NCBI RefSeq assembly: GCF_900231165.1
Contig: NZ_LT960614.1
Span: 3,721,501 to 3,785,500, forward strand
Direction of reading: 5' to 3'
DNA: 64,000 nt
Source: Hartmannibacter diazotrophicus
Lineage (GTDB): Bacteria; Pseudomonadota; Alphaproteobacteria; Rhizobiales; Pleomorphomonadaceae
The notes under the pieces are model-generated. The model was not told where the DNA came from. It ran no database searches and worked only from the letters and a program-made list of their open reading frames with translations. Positions within the stretch are counted from its first letter, which is position 1. Every line of letters starts with the position of its first letter. A program made the position numbers and the translations under genes. Shown here one piece after another: positions 55,335-64,000 of this stretch.

Positions 55335-57356
55335 ATGACGGTACTGGCGAAAACAACGGCCCCGAAGGGTCACGGACGGACGATGGCAGACAAGGTTTCG
55401 GACAAGACGGACGAGAGCGCGGAACTGCGGGACGCAGCGGTGGAAAGCGGAAACGCGGCGCCGGTGGCCGCACCGCGCGTCGGCGTCGACGTCATCGCCG
55501 ACGCGGTGAAGCTGCTGCCGAACGGACCCGGCGTCTACCGCATGCTCTCCACGTCGGGCGACGTGCTCTATGTCGGCAAGGCACGCAGCCTGAAAAAGCG
55601 CGTGACCAACTACACCCGCGTTGCCGGCCAGAACAACCGCATCGCCCGGATGATCCAGTCGACGGCGGCGATGGAATTCGTCACCACCAGCACCGAAACC
55701 GAGGCGCTGCTGCTGGAAGCCAACCTCATCAAGCAGCTGAAGCCGCGCTTCAACGTGCTTCTGCGCGACGACAAGTCCTTTCCCTATATCCTGCTCACCG
55801 GCGACCATGACGCGCCGCAGCTCGTGAAGCATCGCGGCGCCCGCAGCCGCAAGGGCCAGTATTTCGGCCCCTTCGCCAGCGCCCAGGCGGTGGGCCGCAC
55901 GATCAACGCCATGCAGAAGGCGTTCCTTGTGCGCACCTGCTCGGATTCGGTCTACGAGACCCGCACCCGCCCTTGCCTGCTGCACCAGATCAAGCGCTGC
56001 TCGGCGCCCTGCACCGGCGAGATCTCGCTGGAGGACTATGGCGAACTGGTGCGCGATGCCTCCGCCTTCCTGTCCGGCAAGAGCCGGGCGATCAAGGACG
56101 AACTCGCAAACGAAATGCAGGCCGCCGCCGAGGAGATGGAGTTCGAGCGCGCCGCCGTCTACCGCGATCGCCTGGCCGCCCTCAGCCATGTCCAGTCGCA
56201 TCAAGGCATCAACCCGCAGACGGTGGAGGAGGCCGACGTCTTCGCGCTCCACCAGGACGGTGGGCATGCCTGCGTGCAGGTCTTCTTCTTCCGCACCGGC
56301 CAGAACTGGGGCAACCGCGCCTATTTCCCCCGCATCGACAAGCAGGTCGAGGCGGGCGAACTGCTCGCAAGCTTCATCGGCCAGTTCTACGACGACAAGC
56401 CGACGCCGCGCCTTGTCCTGGTCAGCGATGAGCCGGACGAGATCGAGCTGCTTTCGCTCGCGCTCTCCGAGCGGGCCGGCCACAAGATCGAGATCGCCAT
56501 CCCGAAGCGCGGCGAAAAGAGGGACCTCGTCGACCACGCGCTGCAGAACGCCCGCGAGGCGCTCGGCCGCAAGCTTGCCGACAGTTCCTCCCAGGCCGTG
56601 CTGCTCGACGGCGTTGCCCGCGTCTTCGGCCTCGACGAACGGCCGCGCCGCATCGAGGTCTACGACAACTCCCACATCATGGGCACCAATGCGGTCGGCG
56701 GCATGATCGTCGCCGGGCCGGAAGGCTTCGTGAAGGGGCAGTATCGCAAGTTCAACATCCGCTCGACCGACATCACCCCCGGCGACGACTTCGGCATGAT
56801 GCGCGAGGTGCTGACCCGGCGCTTTTCGCGGCTCTTGAAGGAGCACGGAGCGCGCGTCGCCCTAGAGGCGGAGGCGGAGGCAAATGGCGGTGACATCGGC
56901 CCCTGGCCGGATCTGGTGCTGATCGACGGCGGCGCCGGGCAGCTCTCTGCCGCCAAGTCCATCCTCGACGAACTCGGCATTGACGACGTTCCGATGGTGG
57001 GCATTGCCAAGGGACCCGACCGCGACGCCGGCCGCGAAAAATTCTTCATTCCCGGCAAGCCCGACTTCATGCTGCCACTGCGCGATCCGGTGCTCTATTA
57101 TATTCAACGTCTGCGCGACGAGGCGCACCGCTTCGCCATCGGCTCGCACCGGGCGCGGCGCTCCAAGGACATCGGCAAGGCCGGGCTGGAGGAAATCCCC
57201 GGCGTCGGGCCGACCCGCAAGCGCTCGTTGCTCAACCACTTTGGAACGCTGAAAGCCATTGAGCGCGCCGGCGTCAACGACCTTGCCGCCGTCGAGGGAA
57301 TTTCGGAAGCGACGGCGAAGGCGATCTACGATTTTTTCCACGAAACGGCGGGATAG
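55335..57356 (+). CDS. uvrC: Excinuclease ABC subunit C
   Basis: A 673-residue DNA repair nuclease that makes the 3' and 5' incisions after UvrB loading. The N-terminal GIY-YIG domain is '[20 protein letters not shown]'. The Cys-rich stretch '[25 protein letters not shown]' is typical, and then comes the UVR motif ('[24 protein letters not shown]'). The second nuclease domain is RNase H-like ('[20 protein letters not shown]', '[18 protein letters not shown]', '[15 protein letters not shown]'). The end carries helix-hairpin-helix repeats ('[17 protein letters not shown]'). ATG 55335 is used; ATG 55383 is also possible since the first 40 residues are unconserved. Peroxiredoxin and pgsA follow closely. 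Confidence 0.96.
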   Translation: MTVLAKTTAPKGHGRTMADKVSDKTDESAELRDAAVESGNAAPVAAPRVGVDVIADAVKLLPNGPGVYRMLSTSGDVLYVGKARSLKKRVTNYTRVAGQNNRIARMIQSTAAMEFVTTSTETEALLLEANLIKQLKPRFNVLLRDDKSFPYILLTGDHDAPQLVKHRGARSRKGQYFGPFASAQAVGRTINAMQKAFLVRTCSDSVYETRTRPCLLHQIKRCSAPCTGEISLEDYGELVRDASAFLSGKSRAIKDELANEMQAAAEEMEFERAAVYRDRLAALSHVQSHQGINPQTVEEADVFALHQDGGHACVQVFFFRTGQNWGNRAYFPRIDKQVEAGELLASFIGQFYDDKPTPRLVLVSDEPDEIELLSLALSERAGHKIEIAIPKRGEKRDLVDHALQNAREALGRKLADSSSQAVLLDGVARVFGLDERPRRIEVYDNSHIMGTNAVGGMIVAGPEGFVKGQYRKFNIRSTDITPGDDFGMMREVLTRRFSRLLKEHGARVALEAEAEANGGDIGPWPDLVLIDGGAGQLSAAKSILDELGIDDVPMVGIAKGPDRDAGREKFFIPGKPDFMLPLRDPVLYYIQRLRDEAHRFAIGSHRARRSKDIGKAGLEEIPGVGPTRKRSLLNHFGTLKAIERAGVNDLAAVEGISEATAKAIYDFFHETAG

Positions 57357-57362
57357 ACTGCC

Positions 57363-57932
57363 ATGTCACCCCTGACCACACTGCCACCGGACCTGCCAGA
57401 ACCCACCGACGACGGCTCCGCCCGCCATCTCCTCGGCATGGCCTGGCCGGACATCGCCCTGCCGCTGACGGACGGAAGCGCCCTCGACCGGACGCGCATT
57501 GCCGCCGCCGCGCGAACGGTGATCTACGCCTATCCGCGAACCGGCGTGCCGGGCGAGCCGCTGCCCACCGGCTGGGACGAGATTCCGGGCGCGCGGGGCT
57601 GCTCGCCGCAGTCCTGCGCCTTTCGCGATCATCACGCGGAACTCGCCGCGCTCGATGCCCAGGTCTTCGGTCTGTCCACCCAGACGACCGACTTCCAGAA
57701 GGAAGCCGCCGAGCGGCTGCACCTGCCCTTTCCGCTGGCAAGCGATGCCGACCTGGCCGTGACCAAGGCCCTCGATCTGCCGACCTTCACCGTCGATGAC
57801 ATGACGCTCGTCAGGCGCCTGACGATGATCGTCGAGGCGGGGCAGATCGTTCACATCTTCTATCCCGTGTTCCCGCCGGACCGGAACGCCGAGGACGTGA
57901 TTGCCTGGCTCGAGGATCATCCGGCCCATTGA
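57363..57932 (+). CDS. Peroxiredoxin (AhpC/TSA-like)
   Basis: A 189-residue thiol peroxidase that reduces peroxides in the cytoplasm. The catalytic block is atypical of AhpC but clear: 'YAYPRTGVPGEPLPTGWDEI' then 'GCSPQSCAFRDH', with the peroxidatic Cys in PQSC preceded by a second Cys (CSPQSC), so a local disulfide is possible. 'DLPTFTVDDMTLVRRLTMI' closes the fold. It begins 7 bases after uvrC and probably shares its mRNA. Confidence 0.85.
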   Translation: MSPLTTLPPDLPEPTDDGSARHLLGMAWPDIALPLTDGSALDRTRIAAAARTVIYAYPRTGVPGEPLPTGWDEIPGARGCSPQSCAFRDHHAELAALDAQVFGLSTQTTDFQKEAAERLHLPFPLASDADLAVTKALDLPTFTVDDMTLVRRLTMIVEAGQIVHIFYPVFPPDRNAEDVIAWLEDHPAH

Positions 57933-57990
57933 CGCGCGCCCCTAAGGCGTGGTCTCAAGGGACGACCATTCGGAAGACAGGCTCTCAGTG

Positions 57991-58587
57991 ATGCACGCGG
58001 CAGACGTTCCACCCGCCCGGAAGTCCCACGCTCTTTCCCTGCCGAACATCCTGACCTATCTCAGGATCGTTGCGGTGCCAGCGGTTGCGGCCTCGATGTA
58101 TATCGAGGGCGATGCCGGGCGCTGGTGCGCCTTCGGCCTCTTCGCCTTTGCCTCGATCACCGACTATCTCGACGGCTATCTCGCAAGGGCCTGGAAGCAG
58201 CAGTCGGCGCTCGGCCGCATGCTGGACCCGATCGCCGACAAGCTGCTGGTCGCCGTCTCGCTGCTGGTGCTGACCGGCGAGGGCACGATCGGCGGCTGGT
58301 CGCTGTGGGCGGCGGTGATCATCCTGATGCGCGAGATTTTCGTCTCCGGCCTGCGCGAGTTCCTGGCCGAGCTGAAGGTCAGCGTCCCGGTCTCCTGGCT
58401 CGCCAAGTGGAAGACCACGGTGCAACTCGTCGCCATCGGTTTCCTGCTCACCGGCGATGCCGGCGACAAGGTCCTGCCGGGCGCCTACGAAATCGGCCTG
58501 ACCCTGCTCTGGGCCGCCGCGATCGTCACGCTCTACACGGGATACGACTATCTCCGCGCCGGGCTCGTGCACCTGATCGACGAGTGA
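57991..58587 (+). CDS. pgsA: CDP-diacylglycerol-glycerol-3-phosphate 3-phosphatidyltransferase
   Basis: A 198-residue inner-membrane enzyme that makes phosphatidylglycerol phosphate. The CDP-alcohol signature is perfect: 'DYLDGYLARAWKQQSALGRMLDPIADK' carries DGxxAR(x8)GxxxDxxxD. It has about five hydrophobic segments. ATG 57991 is preferred; GTG 57949 would add 14 unlikely residues. Position between uvrC and moaD-moaE is the order seen in other Hyphomicrobiales. Contrast the altered signature in the operon-bound homologue at 2891-3523. Confidence 0.96.
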   Translation: MHAADVPPARKSHALSLPNILTYLRIVAVPAVAASMYIEGDAGRWCAFGLFAFASITDYLDGYLARAWKQQSALGRMLDPIADKLLVAVSLLVLTGEGTIGGWSLWAAVIILMREIFVSGLREFLAELKVSVPVSWLAKWKTTVQLVAIGFLLTGDAGDKVLPGAYEIGLTLLWAAAIVTLYTGYDYLRAGLVHLIDE

Positions 58588-58684
58588 GCCTGCCGCCAAA
58601 GGCAAGGAGCCATTGTCGAGGGACGTGGACGGAAGGGAGAATACGGAATCCGGAGCCTGGAAGGTTTTGGCGTTGCTCCTGCAC

Positions 58685-58825
58685 TGTCATTCCCGGCCGA
58701 GGCGCGTTGCGCCGAGGGGAAGGGAATCCAGAAGGACGCCCATAATCCAAGAGCGGGTCCAACCCGGGAGCCGATTTCTGGATCCCCTTCCCTCACTTCG
58801 CTTCGCTCAGCTCGCCGGGGATGAC
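58685..58825. repeat. Inverted repeat pair between pgsA and moaD (REPIN-like)
   Basis: The left end starts TGTCATTCCCGGC (58685 on) and contains GGCGC-GTT-GCGCC (58701-58713) and then GGGGAAGGGAATCCAG. The right end (58778-58825) mirrors it: CTGGATCCCCTTCCC ... GCCGGGGATGACA. The ~48-base ends surround ~46 unique bases. It is a different family from the GTCATTGCCGGG elements, but shares the outer GTCAT and overall size. Confidence 0.8.
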
Positions 58826-58885
58826 ATCGCGGAAAAGTCGCCGCACACTGCGACCGCAAGAACAAACGCTGGAGACTGTAACATC

Positions 58886-59140
58886 ATGGTCAAGCTCGTC
58901 TATTTCGCCTGGGTCCGCGAGCGGATCGGGCTCGACGAGGAAACCGTCGAACTGCCCGAGACGGTCGAGACCGTCGCCGACCTCCTGACCTATCTCGGCG
59001 GTCGGGGCGAGGGCTATGCCTCGGCGCTGGAGGAACCCTCCACGATCCGCGTCGCCATCGACCAGACCCATGCCCTGCCCGAGGATCCGCTGGCCGGCGC
59101 GCGCGAGATCGCGCTCTTTCCACCGATGACCGGAGGCTAA
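58886..59140 (+). CDS. moaD: Molybdopterin synthase sulfur-carrier subunit
   Basis: An 84-residue ubiquitin-like protein ending in the double glycine (ALFPPMTGG) that is adenylated and thiocarboxylated. It delivers sulfur to MoaE for molybdopterin. 'VKLVYFAWVRERIGLDEETV' fits the beta-grasp start. ATG 58886 has GGAGAC upstream. It lies 2 bases before moaE. The molybdoenzyme MsrP in this window is one likely consumer of the cofactor. Confidence 0.95.
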   Translation: MVKLVYFAWVRERIGLDEETVELPETVETVADLLTYLGGRGEGYASALEEPSTIRVAIDQTHALPEDPLAGAREIALFPPMTGG

Positions 59141-59142
59141 GC

Positions 59143-59718
59143 ATGTCGCGCAAAAAGCCTGTCCCCGCGCAGGCGGGGATGGGAACCGGTTTTGCGACAA
59201 CGACATGCGACAAGAAAGCGGTTCATACCGACATGCATGATTCAAACTCTGTGCACCGGGTGATCAGGGTCCAGCGCGAGGATTTCGACGCCGGCGCGGA
59301 AATGGCCGCGCTCGGAGAGGGGCGGACGGACGTTGGCGCGGTCGCCAGCTTCGTCGGCCTGTGCCGTGATGAAGGCGGACGTCTCGCCGCGCTGGAGCTC
59401 GAACACTATCCGGGCATGGCCGAGGCCGAGATCGGCCGCGTCGCCGACGAGGCCATCGCGCGCTGGCCCCTCCTCGGCCTGACCGCCATCCACCGCCACG
59501 GCAAGATCGGCCCCGGCGAGCAAATCGTCTTCGTCGCCTGCGCCTCCAGCCACCGGCAGGCCGCCTTCGAAGCCGCTGAATTCATGATGGATTTCCTCAA
59601 GACCAGCGCGCCCTTCTGGAAGAGGGAACACCTCATCGACGGCACGTCCGGAAGCTGGGTCGCAGCCAAGGACGAAGACGACGAACGGCGCGCCCGATGG
59701 CAGGCGGCATCGCAGTAG
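59143..59718 (+). CDS. moaE: Molybdopterin synthase catalytic subunit
   Basis: A 191-residue form of MoaE, which converts precursor Z to molybdopterin with MoaD. The domain starts near residue 37 ('VHRVIRVQREDFDAGAEM') and continues with 'GAVASFVGLCRD', 'ALELEHYPGMAEAEI', 'IHRHGKIGPGEQIVFVACAS', and 'APFWKREHLIDGTSGSWV', including the conserved Lys and Arg of the active site. The first ~35 residues are extra and are partly encoded by a palindrome (59162-59179); normal MoaE proteins begin near residue 31 here. ATG 59143 has GGAGG in front, so it is probably used; ATG 59233 would give a standard-length protein. Confidence 0.93.
   Translation: MSRKKPVPAQAGMGTGFATTTCDKKAVHTDMHDSNSVHRVIRVQREDFDAGAEMAALGEGRTDVGAVASFVGLCRDEGGRLAALELEHYPGMAEAEIGRVADEAIARWPLLGLTAIHRHGKIGPGEQIVFVACASSHRQAAFEAAEFMMDFLKTSAPFWKREHLIDGTSGSWVAAKDEDDERRARWQAASQ
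59162..59179 (+). repeat. Palindrome inside the moaE N-terminal extension
   Basis: TCCCCGC (59162-59168), loop GCAG, GCGGGGA (59173-59179), a perfect 7-bp stem. It encodes the PVPAQAGMG segment of the MoaE extension. A short repeat element probably inserted in frame at the 5' end of moaE. Confidence 0.75.
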
Positions 59719-59907
59719 CCGATCGCGCACGACGGCAGTCGCAAAAATTTGATGTGCCAGCCTTACGTTTTCTGATAAGGCTCCGGGACAGGTCGAGTGC
59801 ATTGCAGCGTCGCGAGGGCGACCTGCCTCTCCGGCATCGACACGTTACCGACACCACCATATTGTTGCGCCGCCGTGTCTTCGGATGCGGCGCCAGGAAG
59901 CGATTTC

Positions 59908-61149
59908 ATGTCTTCGACGACCTCTGCCGCCGAACCTCACGAGGGGATCGGCTTTCGGGAATTCATCGCGCTGATGGCCGCCTCCATGGCGATCAACGCA
60001 CTGGCCATCGACATGATGCTGCCGGCCCTGCCGCAGGTCGGAATGGCGCTCGGCGTCGAGGATGAGAACACCCGCCAGCTGGTGATCACCGCCTATCTGC
60101 TCGGCTTCGGCGTGGCGCAGCTCTTCTATGGCCCGATGTCCGACATCCTCGGCCGCAAGCACCTGCTCGTCGGCGGCGTCGGCATCTACGTCATCTTCGG
60201 TCTTTTCGCGACCTTTGCGTCTTCCTTCGAGCAGCTGATGCTCGCCCGGGCGCTGCAGGGCGTCGGCGCGGCGGCAACGCGCGTCATCTCCATCTCCATC
60301 GTGCGCGACTGCTACGGCGGGCGCCGCATGGCGAGCGTCATGTCGCTGATCATGCTGGTCTTCGTCGTCGTGCCGGTGGTCGCCCCGAGCCTCGGCCAGA
60401 TCATCGTCATCTTCGCGCCCTGGCGCTGGCTGTTCGGCTTCCTGACCGTGCTCGGCCTCATCGTCTTCACCTGGGCGGCCATCCGCCTGCCGGAAACGCT
60501 GCCGCCGGAACGCCGCCTGAAGAGTTCGGTGCGCTCCGTGATCGCGGCCTATCGCGAGGCGCTGACCAACCGCATCGCGCTCGGCTACGCGCTGGCGACG
60601 GCCCTCGTGCTTGGCGGCCTCTTCGGCTTCATCAACTCGGCCCAGCAAGTCTTCGTCGAGATCTTCGACACCGGCGTGTTCTTTCCGGTCGCCTTCGCCA
60701 GCATCGCGCTCTTCATGGCGCTCTCGTCCTACGTCAACTCCAAGGTCGTGGAACGCCTCGGCATGCGCCTCGTCTCGCACAGCGCGCTGGTCGGCTTCGT
60801 CGGCTTGAGCCTGCTCCACACGATCCTGATCCTCTCCGGCATCGAGAACCTCTGGAGCTTCCTCCTCATCCAGGCCGCGACCATGTTCTGCTTCGGCTTC
60901 GTGATGTCGAACTTCAACGCCATGGCGATGGAGCCGCTGGGACATATCGCGGGCGCGGCCTCCTCGGCGCTCGGTTTCTGGACCACGGTCGGCGGCGCGC
61001 TCTGCGGCTACGTGATCGGCCAGCGCTACGACGGCACCACCCTGCCGCTCGCCGCCGGTTTCGCCATCCTCGGCGCGCTCGCGCTGGTGCTCGTCTTCCT
61101 GACCGAGGGCGGCCGGCTCTTCCACGCCCGCAACGTTCCCGCGGAATAG
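59908..61149 (+). CDS. Bcr/CflA-type MFS drug exporter
   Basis: A 413-residue inner-membrane protein with twelve helices. Early blocks are characteristic: 'MAASMAINALAIDMMLPALPQVGMAL', 'TAYLLGFGVAQLFYGPMSDILGRKHLL' (the MFS motif A with the Asp and Arg/Lys pair) and 'RALQGVGAAATRVISISIVRDC' (motif C-like). It expels drugs or sulfonamide-like compounds using the proton gradient. ATG 59908 has AGGAAG ahead and matches family starts; the open frame to 59797 does not. Confidence 0.9.
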   Translation: MSSTTSAAEPHEGIGFREFIALMAASMAINALAIDMMLPALPQVGMALGVEDENTRQLVITAYLLGFGVAQLFYGPMSDILGRKHLLVGGVGIYVIFGLFATFASSFEQLMLARALQGVGAAATRVISISIVRDCYGGRRMASVMSLIMLVFVVVPVVAPSLGQIIVIFAPWRWLFGFLTVLGLIVFTWAAIRLPETLPPERRLKSSVRSVIAAYREALTNRIALGYALATALVLGGLFGFINSAQQVFVEIFDTGVFFPVAFASIALFMALSSYVNSKVVERLGMRLVSHSALVGFVGLSLLHTILILSGIENLWSFLLIQAATMFCFGFVMSNFNAMAMEPLGHIAGAASSALGFWTTVGGALCGYVIGQRYDGTTLPLAAGFAILGALALVLVFLTEGGRLFHARNVPAE

Positions 61150-61313
61150 ATCGCGGCGCCGATATCCGCCGGCGTTTACCTTCTCCGAGAACTTCGCCCG
61201 CGAAGTGAGCGCGGGCGGATTGCCTGCGCCGCAATGCTGACGCAAACTGCCGGGACATTAAGACTTTGTTAACGCCACCGGTGGCGGACGGTGGCCCGGC
61301 GGGATTCCCTCAG

Positions 61314-62600
61314 ATGGCATCAGCTCTGCGCGACGGCGTCAGCGGGCTCGACGTGACCATGCGGCTGACCCTGGCCGTGCTGGCGCTTGCGTCCGGCGTC
61401 TACACCTATCTCGGCGTGCGCGACCTGCTCGACGGCGCGCCGGTGCTCACCTTCCTCGCCGCCCTCATCTATTCGGCGGCGGTGTCGGTGGCGATCTTCG
61501 CCTTCTGGTCCTTCCTGATGCGCTTCCTGCCGCATGTGAAGGACGTCGGCAGCCGTATCTATCTCACCATCGCCATGGCGCTCGGCGCGCTGATGATCGT
61601 CGCCATGTCGTCCTGGCTGAACGCGGCGGCGCTTGCCGGCTCGGCGGCCATCGAGCAGCATCTCGCCGTCACCCTGCAGGCCTATACCCGCGACCTCGAC
61701 GCAGCCCACAACCGCGCCCTCGGCGCGCAGAGCCTCCTGCCCGACATCCAGCTCGCCTCGACCCGTTTTGCCCGCCTTGCCGAGGCCGAACGCGGCGGCG
61801 CGCTGACCGGCACCGGCGGTTCGGGCACCGTCGTCCAGCTCCTGAGCCAGATGTCGACCCAGCTCGACGATCTCGGCAACGAGGTCAAGCAAAGCGCCGA
61901 CCGCGCCAAGTCGCTCTACGAGGAAGGCGGCGGCTATCTGGCCCAGATGCGCGAGCTCGTCTCCGGCCAGGGGCCGATCAAGGCGCGCAGCGATGCCTTC
62001 GCGGCCGAGGCGCTGAAGCTCGTCGGCACCATCGCGGCGCTGGAGCAGACCTCCATGGCCCCCGCCGTCAAGCGCGCGGCGGACGATCTTGCCTCAGGCT
62101 TCATCGCCCCCGCCGCAGACGGACGCACGGCGGACCTTGCCGGCCGCCAGACCGAAGTGGTCGGCAGCGTGGAAAAGGCCGTCTCCGTGCAGGCCGGCGC
62201 GCTCGCCAAGGCCGCCGACGCCATTGCCTCCGAGCCCGCCGTCGAGCCTGCCCGCTTCCAGCCGCTCTCCACCGCCGAGGCGGTGCTGCGCTATGCCGGC
62301 GACTTCCTGCCGAGCTGGGCGGGCGCCATCTCCATCGACCTCCTGCCAGCCGTCCTCGTGCTGATCCTCTGCGTCGTCGAGGCGGCGATCCGGCGCGAGG
62401 GCCGGCAGGAGATCGCCGAGACCATGAGCGCCGCCGATCTCATCGCGGCGATGCGCCTGCTCCGCGAGGTCGACGGCGAACGGGCGCTGGCCCAGGCAGA
62501 GCGACTGGTCGAGCCGGAGGCGGACACCTTGGATGCCCCCACCGCAGCCGCCGATGCCAGCGTGACGCAATTGCCGCCAAGGGGGCTGAAGCGGGAATGA
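61314..62600 (+). CDS. Membrane protein of unknown function, coupled to a ClpP-like gene
   Basis: A 428-residue protein. It has three or four hydrophobic segments at the N-terminus (about residues 13-110), a long helical, Ala-rich, probably extracytoplasmic or coiled part (about 120-330, 'LVQLLSQMSTQLDDLGNEVKQ'), and one more membrane segment near 350 ('ISIDLLPAVLVLILCVVEAA'). It ends in an acidic cytoplasmic tail. No enzyme motif. ATG 61314 (MASALRDG) is chosen; TTG 61266 would extend it. Its stop overlaps the ClpP-like gene by 4 bases, so the pair is co-expressed. Confidence 0.75.
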   Translation: MASALRDGVSGLDVTMRLTLAVLALASGVYTYLGVRDLLDGAPVLTFLAALIYSAAVSVAIFAFWSFLMRFLPHVKDVGSRIYLTIAMALGALMIVAMSSWLNAAALAGSAAIEQHLAVTLQAYTRDLDAAHNRALGAQSLLPDIQLASTRFARLAEAERGGALTGTGGSGTVVQLLSQMSTQLDDLGNEVKQSADRAKSLYEEGGGYLAQMRELVSGQGPIKARSDAFAAEALKLVGTIAALEQTSMAPAVKRAADDLASGFIAPAADGRTADLAGRQTEVVGSVEKAVSVQAGALAKAADAIASEPAVEPARFQPLSTAEAVLRYAGDFLPSWAGAISIDLLPAVLVLILCVVEAAIRREGRQEIAETMSAADLIAAMRLLREVDGERALAQAERLVEPEADTLDAPTAAADASVTQLPPRGLKRE

Positions 62601-63400
62601 GCGCCGACGCACCTCAGGCCAATGGGCGTTTCGCCACCTGGCGCCGGGCGTTCTTCAGGAACCCCGACGAGGCCATCCTGCGCGTCGTCTTCGTCGCCCT
62701 TCTGATGGTGGCCTCGGTTGCCATCGGCACCGACTTCGGCGAACGCCTCGCCGCGCAGCAGGCCGAACGGGCCAGGGCGCCGGCGGAACAGCTGGCCACC
62801 CCCAACCTGCCGTCCGCACGGCCGGGCGTCATCGATCCGGCCCATTCGAAGCCTGCGGGCGACGGGCCCGATCTGTCGCAGCCGATGACCCTTGAACTGC
62901 TGGCGAACGGCCGGCTGGAGGCGACCGGCACCATCGTTGCCGGCACGGCGGAGCGCCTGACGGACGAACTCGACAAGCGCGGCAGCTACGTGACGACGGT
63001 GGTGCTGAATTCGCCGGGCGGTTCGGTGTCCGACGCGATCGCCATGGCGCGCACGATCCGGGCGCATGGCCTGACCACGCAGGTGGAAAAGGACGGCCGC
63101 TGCGCCTCGTCGTGCCCGCTGGTCTTTTCCGGCGGCTCGGAGCGGATCGCCGCCGAAGGCGCCGCCATCGGCGTGCATCAGGTCTTCTCCGTCGCCAGCG
63201 CCGCCGAACTGATCGGCCAGTCCCTGCCCGAGGGTCTTGCGGAGGGCCAGCGCATCACCGCCGAATGCCAGCGCCTGCTGGTCGACATGGGCGTCGACCC
63301 GCGCGTCTGGATCCACGCTCTAGAAACGCCGCCACGGCAGATCTTCTACTTCACCGGCGATGAGCTGAAGGAATTCGCGCTGGCGACAACGGTCGAGTGA
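62597..63400 (+). CDS. ClpP-like periplasmic/membrane-anchored protein
   Basis: A 267-residue protein with one N-terminal membrane segment (about 27-45) and a ClpP/crotonase-like domain from about residue 95. It includes 'TTVVLNSPGGSVSDAIAMARTI', with the oxyanion-type glycine loop, and 'DGRCASSCPLVFSGGSERIAAEGAAIGVHQVF', with CASSCP in place of the usual nucleophile Ser region and a conserved His. Cys pairs may form a disulfide, in keeping with a periplasmic location. Members occur widely in alphaproteobacteria without known substrate. Translation is coupled to the preceding membrane protein gene (overlap ATGA, 62597-62600), which may be its partner. Confidence 0.85.
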   Translation: MSADAPQANGRFATWRRAFFRNPDEAILRVVFVALLMVASVAIGTDFGERLAAQQAERARAPAEQLATPNLPSARPGVIDPAHSKPAGDGPDLSQPMTLELLANGRLEATGTIVAGTAERLTDELDKRGSYVTTVVLNSPGGSVSDAIAMARTIRAHGLTTQVEKDGRCASSCPLVFSGGSERIAAEGAAIGVHQVFSVASAAELIGQSLPEGLAEGQRITAECQRLLVDMGVDPRVWIHALETPPRQIFYFTGDELKEFALATTVE

Positions 63401-63463
63401 TCGCTTCGAGGCCCTCCGGATCTCGCCCGCCGAGCCCGACCCGATGGCGGGCAGTGTGCCGGA

Positions 63464-64000
63464 TCAGAAATTGAGGCTGAAGGACCTCACCGCCCTCGCC
63501 TTTGACCGCATGGCCAGAAAATCCGCCTGCATCGTGGCCGGACAGGCGACGTGGGCGGGAAAGTCGAAGACATAGCGCTGTTGCGGAAGGCTGCCGCCAT
63601 AGGTCCGCTGCCAGACGATCGCCGACTTCGAGAAGCAGAGCAGATAAGGACCGATCCTGGAGGAAAGCGCCTGGATCGGCTCCATGACGCCGATGGTGTC
63701 GCCCTCCTCCAGATAGTGCGCCCGGTCGGTGATGAAGAACCGGATCGGCTGCGTCTCGAGAAAATCAGCGCCCCGGTCCGTCCGCATCGCCAGATAATAG
63801 GCCATCGGACCGACGAGACCCTCGGTCTGGAAAAAGCGGTACCCGTTGCCAAGGAAGAAGCCGAAGGACCCGGACCGGTCGCCCATGGCGAAATAGGTGT
63901 CCGCCGGCAGGCCCTGCCTCTTGAACTCTTCCGCCAGCTGGACATTGACGGAGCCGTAGGTCTCTTCGGCCGACGCACCGCTGCGCGGTCCGATCGCGAT
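63464..64000 (-). CDS. Hypothetical protein, C-terminal part (cut by window edge)
   Basis: The frame is open from the right edge of the window to the stop at 63464, so the start is outside. 178 codons are visible, ending in 'ADFLAMRSKARAVRSFSLNF'. Notable blocks: 'GPRSGASAEETYGSVNVQLAEE', 'GDRSGSFGFFLGNGYRFFQTEGL', and 'IRFFITDRAHYLEEGDTIGVME'. It appears mostly soluble or extracytoplasmic. I do not recognise a family from this part, and its 5' context is not visible. Confidence 0.6.
   Translation of the reverse strand: MAIGPRSGASAEETYGSVNVQLAEEFKRQGLPADTYFAMGDRSGSFGFFLGNGYRFFQTEGLVGPMAYYLAMRTDRGADFLETQPIRFFITDRAHYLEEGDTIGVMEPIQALSSRIGPYLLCFSKSAIVWQRTYGGSLPQQRYVFDFPAHVACPATMQADFLAMRSKARAVRSFSLNF

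Overview
The window is GC-rich alphaproteobacterial chromosome, most likely from the order Hyphomicrobiales (Rhizobiales). The evidence is the housekeeping string uvrC-(peroxiredoxin)-pgsA-moaD-moaE behind an Omp25-type outer membrane protein, a UvrB with long extensions, YpfJ, MsrP, RlmJ, and short palindromic repeats with GTCAT heads between genes. It is a mosaic: a conserved core is interrupted by accessory patches that stand out by AT-rich sequence, duplicated gene ends, an insertion sequence or orphan defence-like genes.

Layout. 1-10251 is an envelope polysaccharide and lipid region. It has four recognisable glycosyltransferases (one cut by the left edge), GDP-L-fucose synthase and a GT10-type fucosyltransferase, which together can make and use GDP-fucose. 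Inside it lies a tightly overlapping four-gene phospholipid operon (PlsC-like acyltransferase, CdsA-like cytidylyltransferase, small membrane protein, CDP-alcohol phosphatidyltransferase). That operon is bracketed by a real glycosyltransferase 3' end and a decayed duplicate of it, and an AT-rich pentapeptide-repeat gene lies beside the duplicate. 10248-30789 is mostly core metabolism and stress functions: greA, carB, ypfJ, a WYL regulator with a VOC protein, msrP, an aspartate-type aminotransferase, PQQ-type sugar dehydrogenase, SemiSWEET, RlpA-like lipoprotein, DMT exporter, cytochrome c, LysR regulator, arylamine N-acetyltransferase, MscS channel, and an acyltransferase-3/SGNH O-acetyltransferase. 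A candidate small RNA lies at about 17345-17464.

30790-50480 is the accessory heart. An isolated AT-rich reverse transcriptase gene (31829-33631, YMDD active site, long helical C-terminus) resembles anti-phage reverse transcriptases and has a structured non-coding leader. Next come a GIY-YIG nuclease gene with three palindromes upstream, uvrB, an SH3 protein and an HD-GYP protein. After the HD-GYP gene there is an inserted segment, 39498-47218. It carries an HTH regulator, an N6-adenine DNA methyltransferase and an unknown protein in one operon, then a tautomerase, a CadC-like regulator and a second WYL/VOC pair. It ends in a second, diverged copy of the HD-GYP 3' end. An IS5-family element (48097-48935) splits an AT-rich unknown gene, and a second GIY-YIG gene sits exactly between inverted palindromes (50058-50480).

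50619-64000 returns to core genes: rlmJ, secreted proteins, RNase T2, a glutathione transferase, an Omp25-like protein, uvrC, peroxiredoxin, pgsA, moaD, moaE, a Bcr/CflA-type exporter, and a membrane protein overlapping a ClpP-like periplasmic protein.

The most promising leads are the reverse transcriptase locus, the repeated association of GIY-YIG nuclease genes with GTCAT-headed palindromes, and the HTH-methyltransferase-unknown cassette with its operator-like palindromes.
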